DNA of 64,000 nucleotides. It comes from Mycobacterium sp. E183. Lineage in GTDB: Bacteria; Actinomycetota; Actinomycetes; Mycobacteriales; Mycobacteriaceae. The DNA lies in NCBI RefSeq assembly GCF_001667735.1, contig NZ_LZJN01000184.1:23603-87602 (forward strand), written 5' to 3'. How positions within the stretch are numbered: position 1 is the stretch's first letter; each line of letters begins with the position of its first letter. The notes beneath the pieces were generated by a model. It was not told where the DNA came from. It saw only the letters and a list, made by a program, of their open reading frames with translations, and searched no databases. The position numbers were made by a program, and so were the translations under genes. This document shows, piece by piece, positions 32,984 through 41,872 of this stretch.

Positions 32984-33174
32984 TGTCCGCCCTTTTGGAC
33001 GTATGCCCGGACGAAATCTTCGGCGTTCTCTTCGAGCACGTCGTCGATCTCGTCGAGCAGATCGTCGGTGTCCTCGGCTAGCTTCTCGCGGCGCTCCTGG
33101 CCCGCGGCCGTGCTGTCGGCGAGATCGTCGTCGTCGCCACCACCACCGCCACGCTTGGTCTGCTCTTGAGCCAT
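32980..33174 (-). CDS. pup: Prokaryotic ubiquitin-like protein Pup
   Basis: A 64-residue disordered tag protein ending in Gly-Gly-Gln (VQKGGQ), so it must be deamidated to Glu by Dop before PafA can use it. The central helix LLDEIDDVLEENAEDFVRAY is the Mpa-binding region. A strong Shine-Dalgarno sequence (AGGAGG, 33181-33186 on the minus strand) precedes the ATG. It heads the pup-prcB-prcA operon with GTGA overlaps. Homologue: Rv2111c. Confidence 0.97.
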   Translation of the reverse strand: MAQEQTKRGGGGGDDDDLADSTAAGQERREKLAEDTDDLLDEIDDVLEENAEDFVRAYVQKGGQ

Positions 33175-33290
33175 CGCCGGCCTCCTGCTTCATCTGAACT
33201 TGTTCAGCGGCTCGCTTGCCTTTTAAGCCACACTGCTCGCTGGTATCTCTACCCTACCGGTCAACCCCGACGTTCCCCGGTTTAACCGGC

Positions 33291-34799
33291 TTAGCTGGTG
33301 AGTTGTTCGACCAGTTCGGCGGCGCTATCCACCGAGTCCAGCAGCGCCCCGACGTGCGCCTTGCTGCCCCGCAGCGGCTCCAGCGTCGGTATGCGCACCA
33401 ACGAGTCACCGCCGAGGTCGAAGATGACCGAGTCCCAGCTGGCCGCGGCGATGTCGGCACCGAACCTGCGCAGGCACTCACCGCGGAAGTACGCGCGCGT
33501 GTCGGTCGGCGGGTTGTCCACCGCCTCCAGCACCTGGTGCTCGGTGACCAACCGCTTCATCGAGCCGCGGGCGACGAGCCGGTTGTACAGGCCCTTGTCC
33601 AGCCGGACGTCGGAATATTGCAGGTCGACGAGGTGCAGCCTTGGCGCCGACCAGCTCAGGTTCTCTCGCTGACGGAAACCCTCGAGCAGGCGCAGCTTGG
33701 CGGGCCAGTCGAGCAGCTCGGCGCACTCCATCGGGTCCCGCTCGAGTTGGTCGAGCACCTGCGCCCAGGTCTCCACGATGTCGGCCGCGCGGGGATCGGG
33801 GTCGCGGCTGTCGACGAGCTTCGCCACCCGATCCAGGTAAATCCGTTGCAACGCAAGGCCGGTCAATTCCCGCCCGTCGGCAAGGGCCACGGCGACCCGC
33901 AGCGACGGATCGCGGCTGATCGCATGGACCGCGTGCACCGGCCGGGCCAGCACCAGGTCGCTCAGGTCGATCCCGTGTTCCGGGCCGACCTCGATCAAGT
34001 CCAGCACCAGCGCCGTCGTGCCCAGCTTGAGGTAGGTCGACGTCTCGGCGAGGTTGGCGTCGCCGATGATGACGTGCAGCCGGCGGTATCGGTCCGCGTC
34101 GGCGTGCGGTTCGTCGCGGGTGTTGATGATGCCGCGCTTGAGGGTGGTCTCGAGGCCGACCTCGACCTCGATGTAATCGGAGCGCTGGGACAGCTGGAAG
34201 CCGGGCTCGTCGCCGGAGGGCCCGATGCCGACCCGGCCGGAGCCGGTCACCACCTGGCGGGATACCAGGAAAGGGGTCAGTCCCGCGATGATCGACGAAA
34301 ACGGTGTCTGCCGCGACATCAGGTAGTTCTCGTGCGACCCGTAGGAGGCGCCCTTGCCGTCGACGTTGTTCTTGTAGAGCTGCAGCTTGGCGGCCCCGGG
34401 CACGCTGGCGACGTGCCTGGCGGCGGCCTCCATGACGCGTTCGCCGGCCTTGTCCCAGATCACCGCGTCCAGCGGGTCGGTGCACTCGGGCGCCGAGTAT
34501 TCGGGGTGGGCGTGGTCGACGTAGAGCCGCGCGCCGTTGGTCAGGATCATGTTGGCCGCGCCGACTTCGTCGGCGTCGACCACTGGAGGCGGGCCCGCCG
34601 AGCGGCTCAGATCAAAACCGCGGGCGTCCCGCAACGGTGATTCCACCTCGTAGTCCCAGCGGGTGCGTTTGGCGCGCTGAATGCCGGCGGCGGCGGCATA
34701 GGCCAGCACCGCCTGGGTCGAAGTGAGGATCGGGTTGGCCGTCGGGTCCGACGGCGATGAAATGCCGTACTCGACCTCCGTCCCGATAATCCGTTGCAT
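33291..34799 (-). CDS. dop: Pup deamidase/depupylase Dop
   Basis: A 502-residue PafA paralogue that deamidates Pup and removes Pup from proteins. Motifs: MQRIIGTEVEYGISSPSDPT, the Dop-specific insertion at about 40-80, RLYVDHAHPEYSAPE containing the catalytic Asp, LYKNNVDGKGASYGSHENYL, and INTRDEPHADADRYRRLHVI. The ATG lies 6 nt after TACGCT on the minus strand, so it is leaderless. It lies 116 bp upstream of pup on the same strand. Homologue: Rv2112c. Confidence 0.97.
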   Translation of the reverse strand: MQRIIGTEVEYGISSPSDPTANPILTSTQAVLAYAAAAGIQRAKRTRWDYEVESPLRDARGFDLSRSAGPPPVVDADEVGAANMILTNGARLYVDHAHPEYSAPECTDPLDAVIWDKAGERVMEAAARHVASVPGAAKLQLYKNNVDGKGASYGSHENYLMSRQTPFSSIIAGLTPFLVSRQVVTGSGRVGIGPSGDEPGFQLSQRSDYIEVEVGLETTLKRGIINTRDEPHADADRYRRLHVIIGDANLAETSTYLKLGTTALVLDLIEVGPEHGIDLSDLVLARPVHAVHAISRDPSLRVAVALADGRELTGLALQRIYLDRVAKLVDSRDPDPRAADIVETWAQVLDQLERDPMECAELLDWPAKLRLLEGFRQRENLSWSAPRLHLVDLQYSDVRLDKGLYNRLVARGSMKRLVTEHQVLEAVDNPPTDTRAYFRGECLRRFGADIAAASWDSVIFDLGGDSLVRIPTLEPLRGSKAHVGALLDSVDSAAELVEQLTS

Positions 34800-34805
34800 G
34801 GCCTA

Positions 34806-34811
34806 AGCGTA
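34806..34811 (-). promoter_or_regulatory. -10 element of a leaderless dop promoter
   Basis: The minus strand reads TACGCT, six bases (taggcc), then ATG. The first base of the hexamer touches the start of the tandem repeat (34811), so repeat number could alter sequences at the -35 position. Confidence 0.5.
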
Positions 34812-34915
34812 GGCCCGCCGACGATGCGCCCCGCGCGGCGGGGCGTTGAGAAGGCGGGCAATCGGGCTAGGCCCGCCGACGATGCGCCCCGCGCGGCGGG
34901 GCGTTGAGAAGGCGG
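34811..34915. repeat. Two direct 47-bp repeats (58-bp period) between dop and the Rv2113 homologue
   Basis: Copies at 34811-34857 and 34869-34915 are identical: aggcccgccgacgatgcgcc, then ccgcgcggcggggcgttgag, then aaggcgg. Each contains a perfect 8-bp stem (cgccccgc / gcggggcg) with a 3-nt loop (gcg). The two lie between divergently transcribed genes, so they are unlikely to be terminators of either. Confidence 0.85.
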
Positions 34916-34956
34916 CCCTAGTCGCTCAACGACCAGCGCGAGCGGGGCGCCCGTCG

Positions 34957-34962
34957 TAGGGT
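34957..34962 (+). promoter_or_regulatory. Candidate -10 for the Rv2113-like gene
   Basis: TAGGGT is followed by eight bases and the ATG at 34971. The spacing is slightly longer than the typical leaderless case. No ribosome-binding site is seen. Confidence 0.4.
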
Positions 34963-34970
34963 GAGCCGCC

Positions 34971-36161
34971 ATGGACCTAAGTCTGCGCCGCGCCCCGCGC
35001 CGCCGCGGTCCGGTGAACGGCGCGGCTGAAAGCTGGTTCCTAGCGCGGGGTTTGCCGTCCGTACTGACGAGGCGCGCCCGGTGGCGCCGGCTCTGGCCGC
35101 GCGCGGCGCCGGTGCTCGCGGCGTACGCGGCGCTGCAGGCCTGCATCCTGCTGGTGTATCTGATCACCGGCGGCCACGACGTCGAAATCACCGGCACACC
35201 AACGACTTCGGAGCTGCTCGTGCTCGTCGTCGTCGGCCTCAGCCTCCCGCTGATGGCGGTCGTCGGCTGGCTGGTGTCGCGATCGCGCAACGGGCGGGCG
35301 CGCGCGACGATAGCGACGGCGTCGGTCGTGGTGGTGGTGTCCGTCGGCGTGGCGACGGGAGACGCTGCGCAGCTGCCGCAGCAGGCCGCCGTCATCGCCG
35401 TCGTGCTGATCCTGACCGGCTTCGGCGTCGGTTCGGTGGTCGGCTGGGCGGTCCGCATGATGCTGTCGCACTTCACCATGGTCGGCGCGCTGGCGGTCCG
35501 GGCGTTGCCGGTCGTGCTGCTGACGGCGTTGGTCTTCTTCAACACCTACGTCTGGCTGATGGCCGCCACGATCAGCGGGAACCGGCTCGGGCTGGCGATG
35601 GCGTTCCTGGTCTCCATCGCGGCGGCGTTCGTCATCTCGGCCACGGTGGAGCGGGTGCGACCGACGCTGAAGTCGGCGGCGGCCTTGCCCGGAGACGCCG
35701 AGCACCTCGCGGGCACGCCGTTCGCGACCATGCCGGACGCCCCGGACAGCACGCCGTTGAGGAAGAGCGAACGCCTCAACGTGGTGTTCGTTCTGGCCGC
35801 GTCCCAGCTGGCACAGATCCTGGTGGTGGCGGTGGTCACGGCCACCATCTATTTGATTCTCGGCCTGATCGTGCTGAGCCCGGAACTGCTCAACGAATGG
35901 ACCCACACCTACAAGAGCACCGCGACGGTGTTGGGCTTCACGCTGCCGGTCCCGGACTCGCTGGTGCACATGAGCCTTTTCCTGGGCGCGCTGACCTTCA
36001 TGTACATCAGCGCCCGCGCGGCCGGCGACGCCGAGTATCGGTCCACCTTCCTGGATCCGCTGATCGGTGACCTGCATGCCACGCTGATCGCCCGCAACCG
36101 CTACCGCGGCGCCGTCGCGCCGACCGCGGGTGCTGTTGACGACACCGACCGTAGTGACTAA
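34971..36161 (+). CDS. Multi-pass membrane protein (Rv2113 homologue)
   Basis: A 396-residue integral membrane protein of unknown function. The first 45 residues are basic (MDLSLRRAPRRRGP). They are followed by about eight hydrophobic segments, including LAAYAALQACILLVYLITGG, SELLVLVVVGLSLPLMAVVG, VVLLTALVFFNTYVWLMAAT and TATIYLILGLIVL. A soluble loop lies at about 225-275. It sits inside the proteasome gene neighbourhood and is conserved there in mycobacteria, but no link to the pathway is shown by the sequence. Confidence 0.85.
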   Translation: MDLSLRRAPRRRGPVNGAAESWFLARGLPSVLTRRARWRRLWPRAAPVLAAYAALQACILLVYLITGGHDVEITGTPTTSELLVLVVVGLSLPLMAVVGWLVSRSRNGRARATIATASVVVVVSVGVATGDAAQLPQQAAVIAVVLILTGFGVGSVVGWAVRMMLSHFTMVGALAVRALPVVLLTALVFFNTYVWLMAATISGNRLGLAMAFLVSIAAAFVISATVERVRPTLKSAAALPGDAEHLAGTPFATMPDAPDSTPLRKSERLNVVFVLAASQLAQILVVAVVTATIYLILGLIVLSPELLNEWTHTYKSTATVLGFTLPVPDSLVHMSLFLGALTFMYISARAAGDAEYRSTFLDPLIGDLHATLIARNRYRGAVAPTAGAVDDTDRSD

Positions 36162-36170
36162 CTTCACCGT

Positions 36171-36815
36171 GTGTCCGCCCCCGAGTCCGACCGTGCCGTC
36201 GGCAAACACGCGCTCGACCTGGCAGGAAAACGCTACGGCGAAGTGCTCCTGGTAACCGCCGGCGAAGCCGGCCCGCAGGCAACGGTTTACAACAGCTTCC
36301 CGCTCAACGACTGTCCCGCCGAGCTGTGGTCCGCGCTCGACCCGCACGCCATCGCCGCCGAAAACGGCGTGGCCGCAGCCCTGCTCAACGGTCCGCGGTA
36401 CTGGCTGATGAACGCCATCGAAAAGGAAGCCCAGGGTCCTCAGATCACGAAGACTTTCGGCGGTATCGAGATGATTCAGCAGGCCACGGTGCTGCTCTCT
36501 TCGATGAATCCGGCGCCCTACATCCCGAACAAGGTCAACCGGCACACGGTCTTCGTCTTCAACGCCGGTGAACAGGTCTACGAGCTGATCGACCCCCAAG
36601 GGCAGCACTGGGTGATGCAGACCTTGAGCCAGGTCGCCGACCCCAACCTGTCGCAAGCGGACCTGCCGGGGCTCGCCGAGCGGCTCGACCTGCCGGCGGG
36701 GTGGAGCTACCAACCGCGCGTGCTCACCGACGAACTGCGCGTCGACACGCGGACCCGGGCGGCCCAGGTGCTGCAGGACAACCTGACCAACAGCTATTCG
36801 CTGGTGACCGACTGA
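36171..36815 (+). CDS. Conserved hypothetical protein (Rv2114 homologue)
   Basis: A 214-residue soluble protein (MSAPESDRAVGKHALDLAGK; GPRYWLMNAIEKEAQGPQIT; NRHTVFVFNAGEQVYELIDP; QGQHWVMQTLSQVADPNL). No signal peptide or membrane helix is seen. It starts GTG, 9 bp after the membrane-protein stop, so the two are probably co-transcribed. The function is not recognised. It converges with mpa across 87 bp. Confidence 0.82.
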   Translation: MSAPESDRAVGKHALDLAGKRYGEVLLVTAGEAGPQATVYNSFPLNDCPAELWSALDPHAIAAENGVAAALLNGPRYWLMNAIEKEAQGPQITKTFGGIEMIQQATVLLSSMNPAPYIPNKVNRHTVFVFNAGEQVYELIDPQGQHWVMQTLSQVADPNLSQADLPGLAERLDLPAGWSYQPRVLTDELRVDTRTRAAQVLQDNLTNSYSLVTD

Positions 36816-36902
36816 CGGCTGCCACGCACATCCCTCGCGGCGTGTCGTGCGCGCGGTTTTGAGTGTCGCGGCGCCGCGACCCGAACCCTGAGCAAGCGCG
36901 CC

Positions 36903-38732
36903 CTACAGGTACTGGCCCAGGTTGGATTCGGTGTCGATGGCCCGCGATGCGCTCGAGCTCTTGCCGGTGACCAGGGTGCGGATGTAGACGATCCGCTCGC
37001 CCTTCTTGCCCGAAATCCGCGCCCAGTCATCGGGGTTGGTGGTGTTGGGCAGGTCCTCGTTCTCGGCGAATTCGTCGACGATCGAGTCGAGCAGGTGCTG
37101 GATGCGCAGACCCGGTTGCCCGGTCTCCAGCACCGACTTGATCGCGTTCTTCTTCGCCCGGTCGACGACGTTCTGGATCATCGCCCCGGAGTTGAAGTCC
37201 TTGAAGTACATGACTTCCTTGTCACCGTTGGCGTAGGTGACCTCCAGGAACCGGTTGTCGTCGATCTCGGCGTACATCCGCTCGACGACCTTTTCGATCA
37301 TCGCGTGGATGCAGGCCGACCGGTCGCCCCCGAACTCGGCGAGGTCGTCGGCGTGCACCGGCAGGGTCTCGACCAGGTACTTCGAGAAGATGTCTTGCGC
37401 CGCTTCGGCATCCGGACGCTCGATCTTGATCTTCACGTCCAGACGGCCGGGCCGCAGGATCGCGGGGTCGATCATGTCCTCGCGGTTGGAGGCGCCGATC
37501 ACGATGACGTTCTCCAGACCCTCGACGCCGTCGATCTCGCTCAGCAGCTGCGGGACGACGGTGGTCTCGACGTCCGACGAGACGCCGGTACCACGGGTGC
37601 GGAAGATCGAGTCCATCTCGTCGAAGAACACGATCACGGGCGTTCCCTCGGACGCCTTCTCCCGGGCCCGCTGGAAGATCAGCCGGATGTGGCGCTCGGT
37701 CTCGCCGACGAACTTGTTCAGCAGCTCGGGGCCCTTGATGTTGAGGAAGTAGGACTTCGCCTCGCGCGCGTCGTCGCCACGGACCTCGGCCATCTTCTTG
37801 GCCAACGAATTCGCCACCGCCTTCGCGATCAGCGTCTTCCCGCAACCGGGCGGGCCGTACAGCAGCACACCCTTGGGCGGGCGCAGCGCGTACTCCCGAT
37901 ACAGCTCCTTGTGCAGGAACGGCAGCTCCACGGCGTCGCGGATCTGCTCGATCTGGCGCGTCAGACCACCGATGTCGGAGTAGCTGACGTCGGGCACCTC
38001 TTCCAGCACCAGGTCTTCGACCTCGGCCTTGGGAATGCGCTCGAACGCGTAGCCGGCCTTGGTGTCCACCAGCAACGAGTCGCCAGGCCGCAACTTGCGC
38101 GGCCTGGTGTCGTCGTTGAGCGCGTCGGGATGCCCTTCCGGCAGGTCCTCGGCCACCAGCGGCTCGGCGAGCCACACGATGCGTTCTTCGTCGGCATGAC
38201 CGACAACCAACGCCCGGTGCCCGTCGGCCAGCAGTTCGCGCAACGTGGAGATCTCGCCGACCGATTCGTAGGTGCCGGCCTCTACGACCGTCAGCGCCTC
38301 GTTGAGGCGGACCGTCTGGCCCTTCCGCAGCGACCCGACGTCGATGTTGGGCGAGCACGTCAGCCGCATCTTGCGGCCCGAGGTGAACACGTCGACTGTG
38401 TCGTCCTCGTGTGCGCCCAGCAACACGCCGTAGCCACTCGGCGGCTGCCCGAGCCGGTCGACTTCCTCACGCAACGCGAGTAGTTGCTGGCGCGCCTCTT
38501 TGAGCGTCTCCATCAACTTCGAGTTGCGGGCCGCAAGTGAGTCGATCCGGGCTTCGAGCTGATGCACATCACGCGCAGAGCGGGCGCCGCCTTGCGCCCC
38601 CGCTGCATGCTCGAGTTGCTCGCGCAGCAACGCTGCCTCGCGGCGTAATTCTTCCAATTCGGCAGCATCGCCGCTGGACATGCCTGACTCGCGGGGGGTA
38701 CCGAATGATTCAGAACGCTCTGAGCCACCCAT
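36903..38732 (-). CDS. mpa: Proteasome-associated AAA+ ATPase Mpa (ARC)
   Basis: A 609-residue hexameric unfoldase, the same length as Rv2115c. The N-terminal coiled coil (about 25-95) binds Pup. Tandem OB folds follow (about 100-240). The AAA domain has Walker A LLYGPPGCGKTLIAKAVANS, Walker B VIVFFDEMDS and sensor IGASNREDMIDPAILRPGRL. The C-terminus ends Gln-Tyr-Leu, the tail that docks into PrcA to open the gate. The start ATG 38732 has AAAGGAG 7 nt upstream; the extension to 38897 is non-coding upstream sequence. Confidence 0.97.
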   Translation of the reverse strand: MGGSERSESFGTPRESGMSSGDAAELEELRREAALLREQLEHAAGAQGGARSARDVHQLEARIDSLAARNSKLMETLKEARQQLLALREEVDRLGQPPSGYGVLLGAHEDDTVDVFTSGRKMRLTCSPNIDVGSLRKGQTVRLNEALTVVEAGTYESVGEISTLRELLADGHRALVVGHADEERIVWLAEPLVAEDLPEGHPDALNDDTRPRKLRPGDSLLVDTKAGYAFERIPKAEVEDLVLEEVPDVSYSDIGGLTRQIEQIRDAVELPFLHKELYREYALRPPKGVLLYGPPGCGKTLIAKAVANSLAKKMAEVRGDDAREAKSYFLNIKGPELLNKFVGETERHIRLIFQRAREKASEGTPVIVFFDEMDSIFRTRGTGVSSDVETTVVPQLLSEIDGVEGLENVIVIGASNREDMIDPAILRPGRLDVKIKIERPDAEAAQDIFSKYLVETLPVHADDLAEFGGDRSACIHAMIEKVVERMYAEIDDNRFLEVTYANGDKEVMYFKDFNSGAMIQNVVDRAKKNAIKSVLETGQPGLRIQHLLDSIVDEFAENEDLPNTTNPDDWARISGKKGERIVYIRTLVTGKSSSASRAIDTESNLGQYL

Positions 38733-39042
38733 GTTGCGCTCCTTTCCCACACCGAATTGGCGCGGTGGATACTTCAAAGCTACCGGCGATTGACCAATGA
38801 TGTGCGGAGTCAAATACCCACGAAAAGTTAAGATTTTCGTCTCGCTGGTAATCTCGGCCACTAATCTCGCTGATCGAAAGGGCCGCCGTGACCGCAAAAA
38901 GCCTCGCCACAGGCTTTACCGGCACCGCCGACGTCGGCGTGGCGACCGCGAGTGTGAGTTCAGTTGCACCCGTTGGCCCGACCGCGCGGCGGGCGCCCAC
39001 TTCGGGAAGCGCCCCGACCCCCCGACCGGCCTGATCGACTGG
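38733..39042. promoter_or_regulatory. Divergent mpa/lppK intergenic region (310 bp)
   Basis: No gene is supported here. The half nearest mpa is AT-richer than the surroundings. It contains a perfect inverted repeat cgaaaa-gttaaga-ttttcg (38821-38839) and two direct copies of taatctcg (38849-38856, 38862-38869). These may be regulator sites for mpa or lppK. The lppK frame is open through much of it, but the encoded Arg-rich residues do not look like protein. Confidence 0.4.
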
Positions 39043-39678
39043 ATGCGCCGACACCTGTCCGCAGCAGTGAGCGCCGTCACCGTCTTGGCGGCGGTCGGGA
39101 TTTCGGGATGTTCGTCGCATCAGCAACCCCGCATCGCCTCCTCCATGCCCGCGGCGGCCCCCGCCACGTCGAGCACGGTTGTCGTACCTCCGACTACCCC
39201 GCTGCCGACGCCTGAAGCCCTTACCGACATCTTGACCCGGCTCGCCGACCCGAACGTACCCGGTATCAACAAGGTGACTTTGGTCGAAGGCGCCACCCCC
39301 GAGAGCGCGGACACGTTGGACAAGTTCACCAACGCGTTGCGCGACAACGGCTACCTGCCGATGACCTTCGTCGCGCACGACATCGCCTGGTCCGACAAGA
39401 CCCCCGGCAACGTGGTGGCCAACATCGACGTCAACACCGCCCAGCGGCCCAACGCCAGCTTCCACTTCCCGATGGAATTCACGCCGTTCCAAGGCGGTTG
39501 GCAGTTATCTCGGCGAACCGCCGAAATGCTGTTGGCACTGGGCAAGTCACCCGCGACACCGCCGCCCAACCCGGCACCGCCTCCCGAGCCTGCCCCTGCG
39601 CCCGCACCTGCGCCGCAACCCGCCCCGGCTCCCGCGCCGCCGCCCGAGCCCGGCCCGACGCCGAGCCCACCCGGTTGA
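39043..39678 (+). CDS. lppK: Lipoprotein LppK
   Basis: A 211-residue secreted lipoprotein, homologue of Rv2116 (189). The signal peptide MRRHLSAAVSAVTVLAAVG ends in lipobox ISGC with acylated Cys23. The mature domain (about 55-170) contains NKVTLVEGATPESADTLDKF, then TNALRDNGYLPMTF, and FHFPMEFTPFQGGWQLSRRT. It resembles the low-molecular-weight antigen MTB12-type fold, by weak likeness only. The last 40 residues are Pro/Ala repeats, which account for the extra length. It precedes the DUF503 gene by 8 bp. Confidence 0.88.
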   Translation: MRRHLSAAVSAVTVLAAVGISGCSSHQQPRIASSMPAAAPATSSTVVVPPTTPLPTPEALTDILTRLADPNVPGINKVTLVEGATPESADTLDKFTNALRDNGYLPMTFVAHDIAWSDKTPGNVVANIDVNTAQRPNASFHFPMEFTPFQGGWQLSRRTAEMLLALGKSPATPPPNPAPPPEPAPAPAPAPQPAPAPAPPPEPGPTPSPPG

Positions 39679-39686
39679 CCCGCGGC

Positions 39687-39980
39687 ATGTGGATCGGCTG
39701 GCTCGAGTTCGACGTGCTGCTCGGCGATGTCCGGTCGCTCAAACAGAAGCGGTCGGTGATCCGCCCCGTCGTCGCCGAGCTGCAACGCAAGTTCAGCGTG
39801 TCGGCGGCCGAGACGGGTTCGCACGAGCTGTATCGGCGCGCCGGCATCGGCGTGGCCACGGTGTCCGGCGACCGAAGCCATGCCGTCGACGTCCTCGATG
39901 CGGCCGAACGGCTGGTGGCCGGGCACCCCGAGTTCGAGCTGCTGTCGGTGCGACGGGGCCTGCAGCGCAGCGACGATTGA
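39687..39980 (+). CDS. DUF503 family protein (Rv2117 homologue)
   Basis: A 97-residue protein: MWIGWLEFDVLLGDVRSLKQ, then KRSVIRPVVAELQRKFSVSA, typical of DUF503/YlxP-like proteins, some of which are linked to ribosome or RNA functions. ATG 39687 gives the family start and the length of Rv2117. It is likely co-transcribed with lppK and converges with trmI, with 8 bp between stops. Confidence 0.88.
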   Translation: MWIGWLEFDVLLGDVRSLKQKRSVIRPVVAELQRKFSVSAAETGSHELYRRAGIGVATVSGDRSHAVDVLDAAERLVAGHPEFELLSVRRGLQRSDD

Positions 39981-39988
39981 GGCCCCGG

Positions 39989-40831
39989 TCAGCCGTCGCG
40001 GCCCTCGCGTTTGCGCCCCAACGGCGCCGGCGCGACGACGCCGGGCGCGAGCCGTCGCGTGAAGACCAGGAACGCGGTATGCCCGCGCATGGAGTGCTGC
40101 GGCCGAACGGCCAGACCGACGACGTTCCAGCCGCGTTGCAGCGTCTCCCACGACCGGGGTTCGGTCCAGCACTGCTGGGCACGCAGGGCCTCGACGACCC
40201 GCGACAGCTGGGTCACGGTGGCGACGTAGACCATCAGCACGCCGCCGGGGATCAGCAGCCGGGCGACTGCGTCGAGCACCTCCCACGGCGCGAGCATGTC
40301 GAGCACGGCGCGGTCGAACGAGCCGTCGGGCCAATCGGAGTCGGCGACGTCGCTGACGATCAGCTCCCAGTTGTCGGGCGGCCGGCCGTAGAACACCGAG
40401 ACGTTGCGGCGGGCGTGCTCGGCGTGGTCGGCGCGCTGCTCGTAGGAGACCACCCGCCCGTCGGGTCCGACCGCACGCAGCAGCGAGCAGGTCAGCGCCC
40501 CCGATCCGGCCCCGGCCTCCAGCACGCGCGCGCCCGGGAAGATGTCGCCTTCGTGCACGATCTGCGCGGCGTCCTTGGGATAGATGACCTGCGGGCCGCG
40601 GGGCATCGACATGATGTAGTCGACCAGCAGCGGGCGCAGCACCAGGAAGGGCGCACCGTTGCTGGACTTGACCACAGTGCCCTGCTCCTGCCCGATCAAC
40701 GCGTCGTGTGCGATCGAGCCGCGATGGGTATGGAACTCCGCGCCGGGGGTGAGCGCCATCGTGTAGTGCCGGCCTTTGGCGTCGGTGAGTTGGACGCGTT
40801 CCCCGACGGTGAACGGGCCGGTTGCGGACAC
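39989..40831 (-). CDS. trmI: tRNA (adenine-58-N1)-methyltransferase TrmI
   Basis: A 280-residue tetrameric SAM enzyme, identical in length to Rv2118c, that makes m1A58 in the tRNA T-loop. SAM motif I is ARVLEAGAGSGALTCSLLRA, motif II VVSYEQRADHAEHARRN, and the catalytic Asp is in AVLDMLAPWEVLDA. GTG 40831 is chosen by comparison; the frame is open 18 codons further. The start regions of trmI and the divergent RecB-like gene are 73 bp apart. Confidence 0.95.
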   Translation of the reverse strand: MSATGPFTVGERVQLTDAKGRHYTMALTPGAEFHTHRGSIAHDALIGQEQGTVVKSSNGAPFLVLRPLLVDYIMSMPRGPQVIYPKDAAQIVHEGDIFPGARVLEAGAGSGALTCSLLRAVGPDGRVVSYEQRADHAEHARRNVSVFYGRPPDNWELIVSDVADSDWPDGSFDRAVLDMLAPWEVLDAVARLLIPGGVLMVYVATVTQLSRVVEALRAQQCWTEPRSWETLQRGWNVVGLAVRPQHSMRGHTAFLVFTRRLAPGVVAPAPLGRKREGRDG

Positions 40832-40892
40832 GCCGTCTAGCGTGCCAGCCGACTCGCCGCGGGCGGTGCTCGGGGTTGTCGGCACCCGGTTC

Positions 40893-40898
40893 TACGCT
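40893..40898 (+). promoter_or_regulatory. -10 element of a leaderless promoter for the RecB-like gene
   Basis: TACGCT is followed by six bases (gcggac) and the ATG at 40905. There is no Shine-Dalgarno sequence. This is the same hexamer and spacing as at dop and the PAC2 gene. Confidence 0.55.
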
Positions 40899-40904
40899 GC
40901 GGAC

Positions 40905-41795
40905 ATGACCGACCAGCCGCAGGCACTCGCGCGGCCGGCTGCAAGACCGGCGTCGAAACCGGCGCTGTCCCCGTCGAGGGCGGCGGACTTCAAGCAGTGT
41001 CCGTTGCTCTACCGGTTCCGGGCGATCGATCGGTTGCCCGAGGCGCCGTCGGCCGCACAACTGCGCGGCTCGGTGGTGCACGCGGCGCTGCAGCAGCTGT
41101 ACGGGCTGCCCGCCGCGCAGCGCGGCCCCGACACCGCGCTGGCGCTGGTCGAGCCGGCCTGGGAACAGGTGATCGCCGCGACGCCCGACCTGGCCGGCGA
41201 CTTCGATACCGAGCAGCGCGGCCAGCTGATCGCCGAGGCTCGGGCGCTGCTCTTCGGTTACTACCGCCTCGAGGACCCGACGCGCTTCGATCCGCAGTGC
41301 TGCGAGGAGCGCGTGGAGGTCGAGCTCGCCGACGGCACGCTGCTGCGCGGATTCATCGACCGGATCGACCTCGCCGCCACCGGGGAGACCCGGGTGGTCG
41401 ATTACAAGACCGGCAAGGCCCCGCCGGCGGCGCGGGCCCTGGCCGAGTTCAAGGCGATGTTCCAGATGAAGTTCTACGCGGTGGCCCTGCTGCGCACGCG
41501 CGGCGTACCACCCACTCGGCTGCGGCTCATCTACCTCGCGGACGGGCAGGTGTTGGATTATTCGCCCGACCACGACGAGTTGCTGCGCTTCGAGAAGACC
41601 CTGATGGCGATGTGGCGTGCCATCCAATCCGCAGGCCGGACCGGCGATTTCCGTCCCAGCCAGTCGCGGTTGTGTGACTGGTGCCCCCACCAGCAGTACT
41701 GCCCGTTGTTCGGCGGAACCCCGCCAACCTACCCCGGATGGCCGGATATCGCACTGTCACAAGGCGTTTCGCAGCCGACCGAACCGGCGGCGTGA
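40905..41795 (+). CDS. RecB-family Fe-S exonuclease-like protein (Rv2119 homologue)
   Basis: A 296-residue PD-(D/E)XK nuclease of the RecB/Cas4-like type. The nuclease core has RLRGSVVHAALQQLYG-type helices, GFIDRIDLAA (metal Asp) and ETRVVDYKTGK (Asp and Lys). Four cysteines, one near the N-terminus (FKQCPLLYRF) and three at the C-terminus (CDWCPHQQYC), match the 4Fe-4S cluster of AddB/Cas4 nucleases. It probably acts on single-stranded DNA ends. It stands alone, not in a CRISPR or recBCD context. Confidence 0.9.
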   Translation: MTDQPQALARPAARPASKPALSPSRAADFKQCPLLYRFRAIDRLPEAPSAAQLRGSVVHAALQQLYGLPAAQRGPDTALALVEPAWEQVIAATPDLAGDFDTEQRGQLIAEARALLFGYYRLEDPTRFDPQCCEERVEVELADGTLLRGFIDRIDLAATGETRVVDYKTGKAPPAARALAEFKAMFQMKFYAVALLRTRGVPPTRLRLIYLADGQVLDYSPDHDELLRFEKTLMAMWRAIQSAGRTGDFRPSQSRLCDWCPHQQYCPLFGGTPPTYPGWPDIALSQGVSQPTEPAA

Positions 41796-41872
41796 TCGCA
41801 GCCCGTCCGTAGGTGTGACGAGCGTCATTGCGGCCTGAGCGTCCGGACGCAATAGTTCATCGGCGAGTGCGG

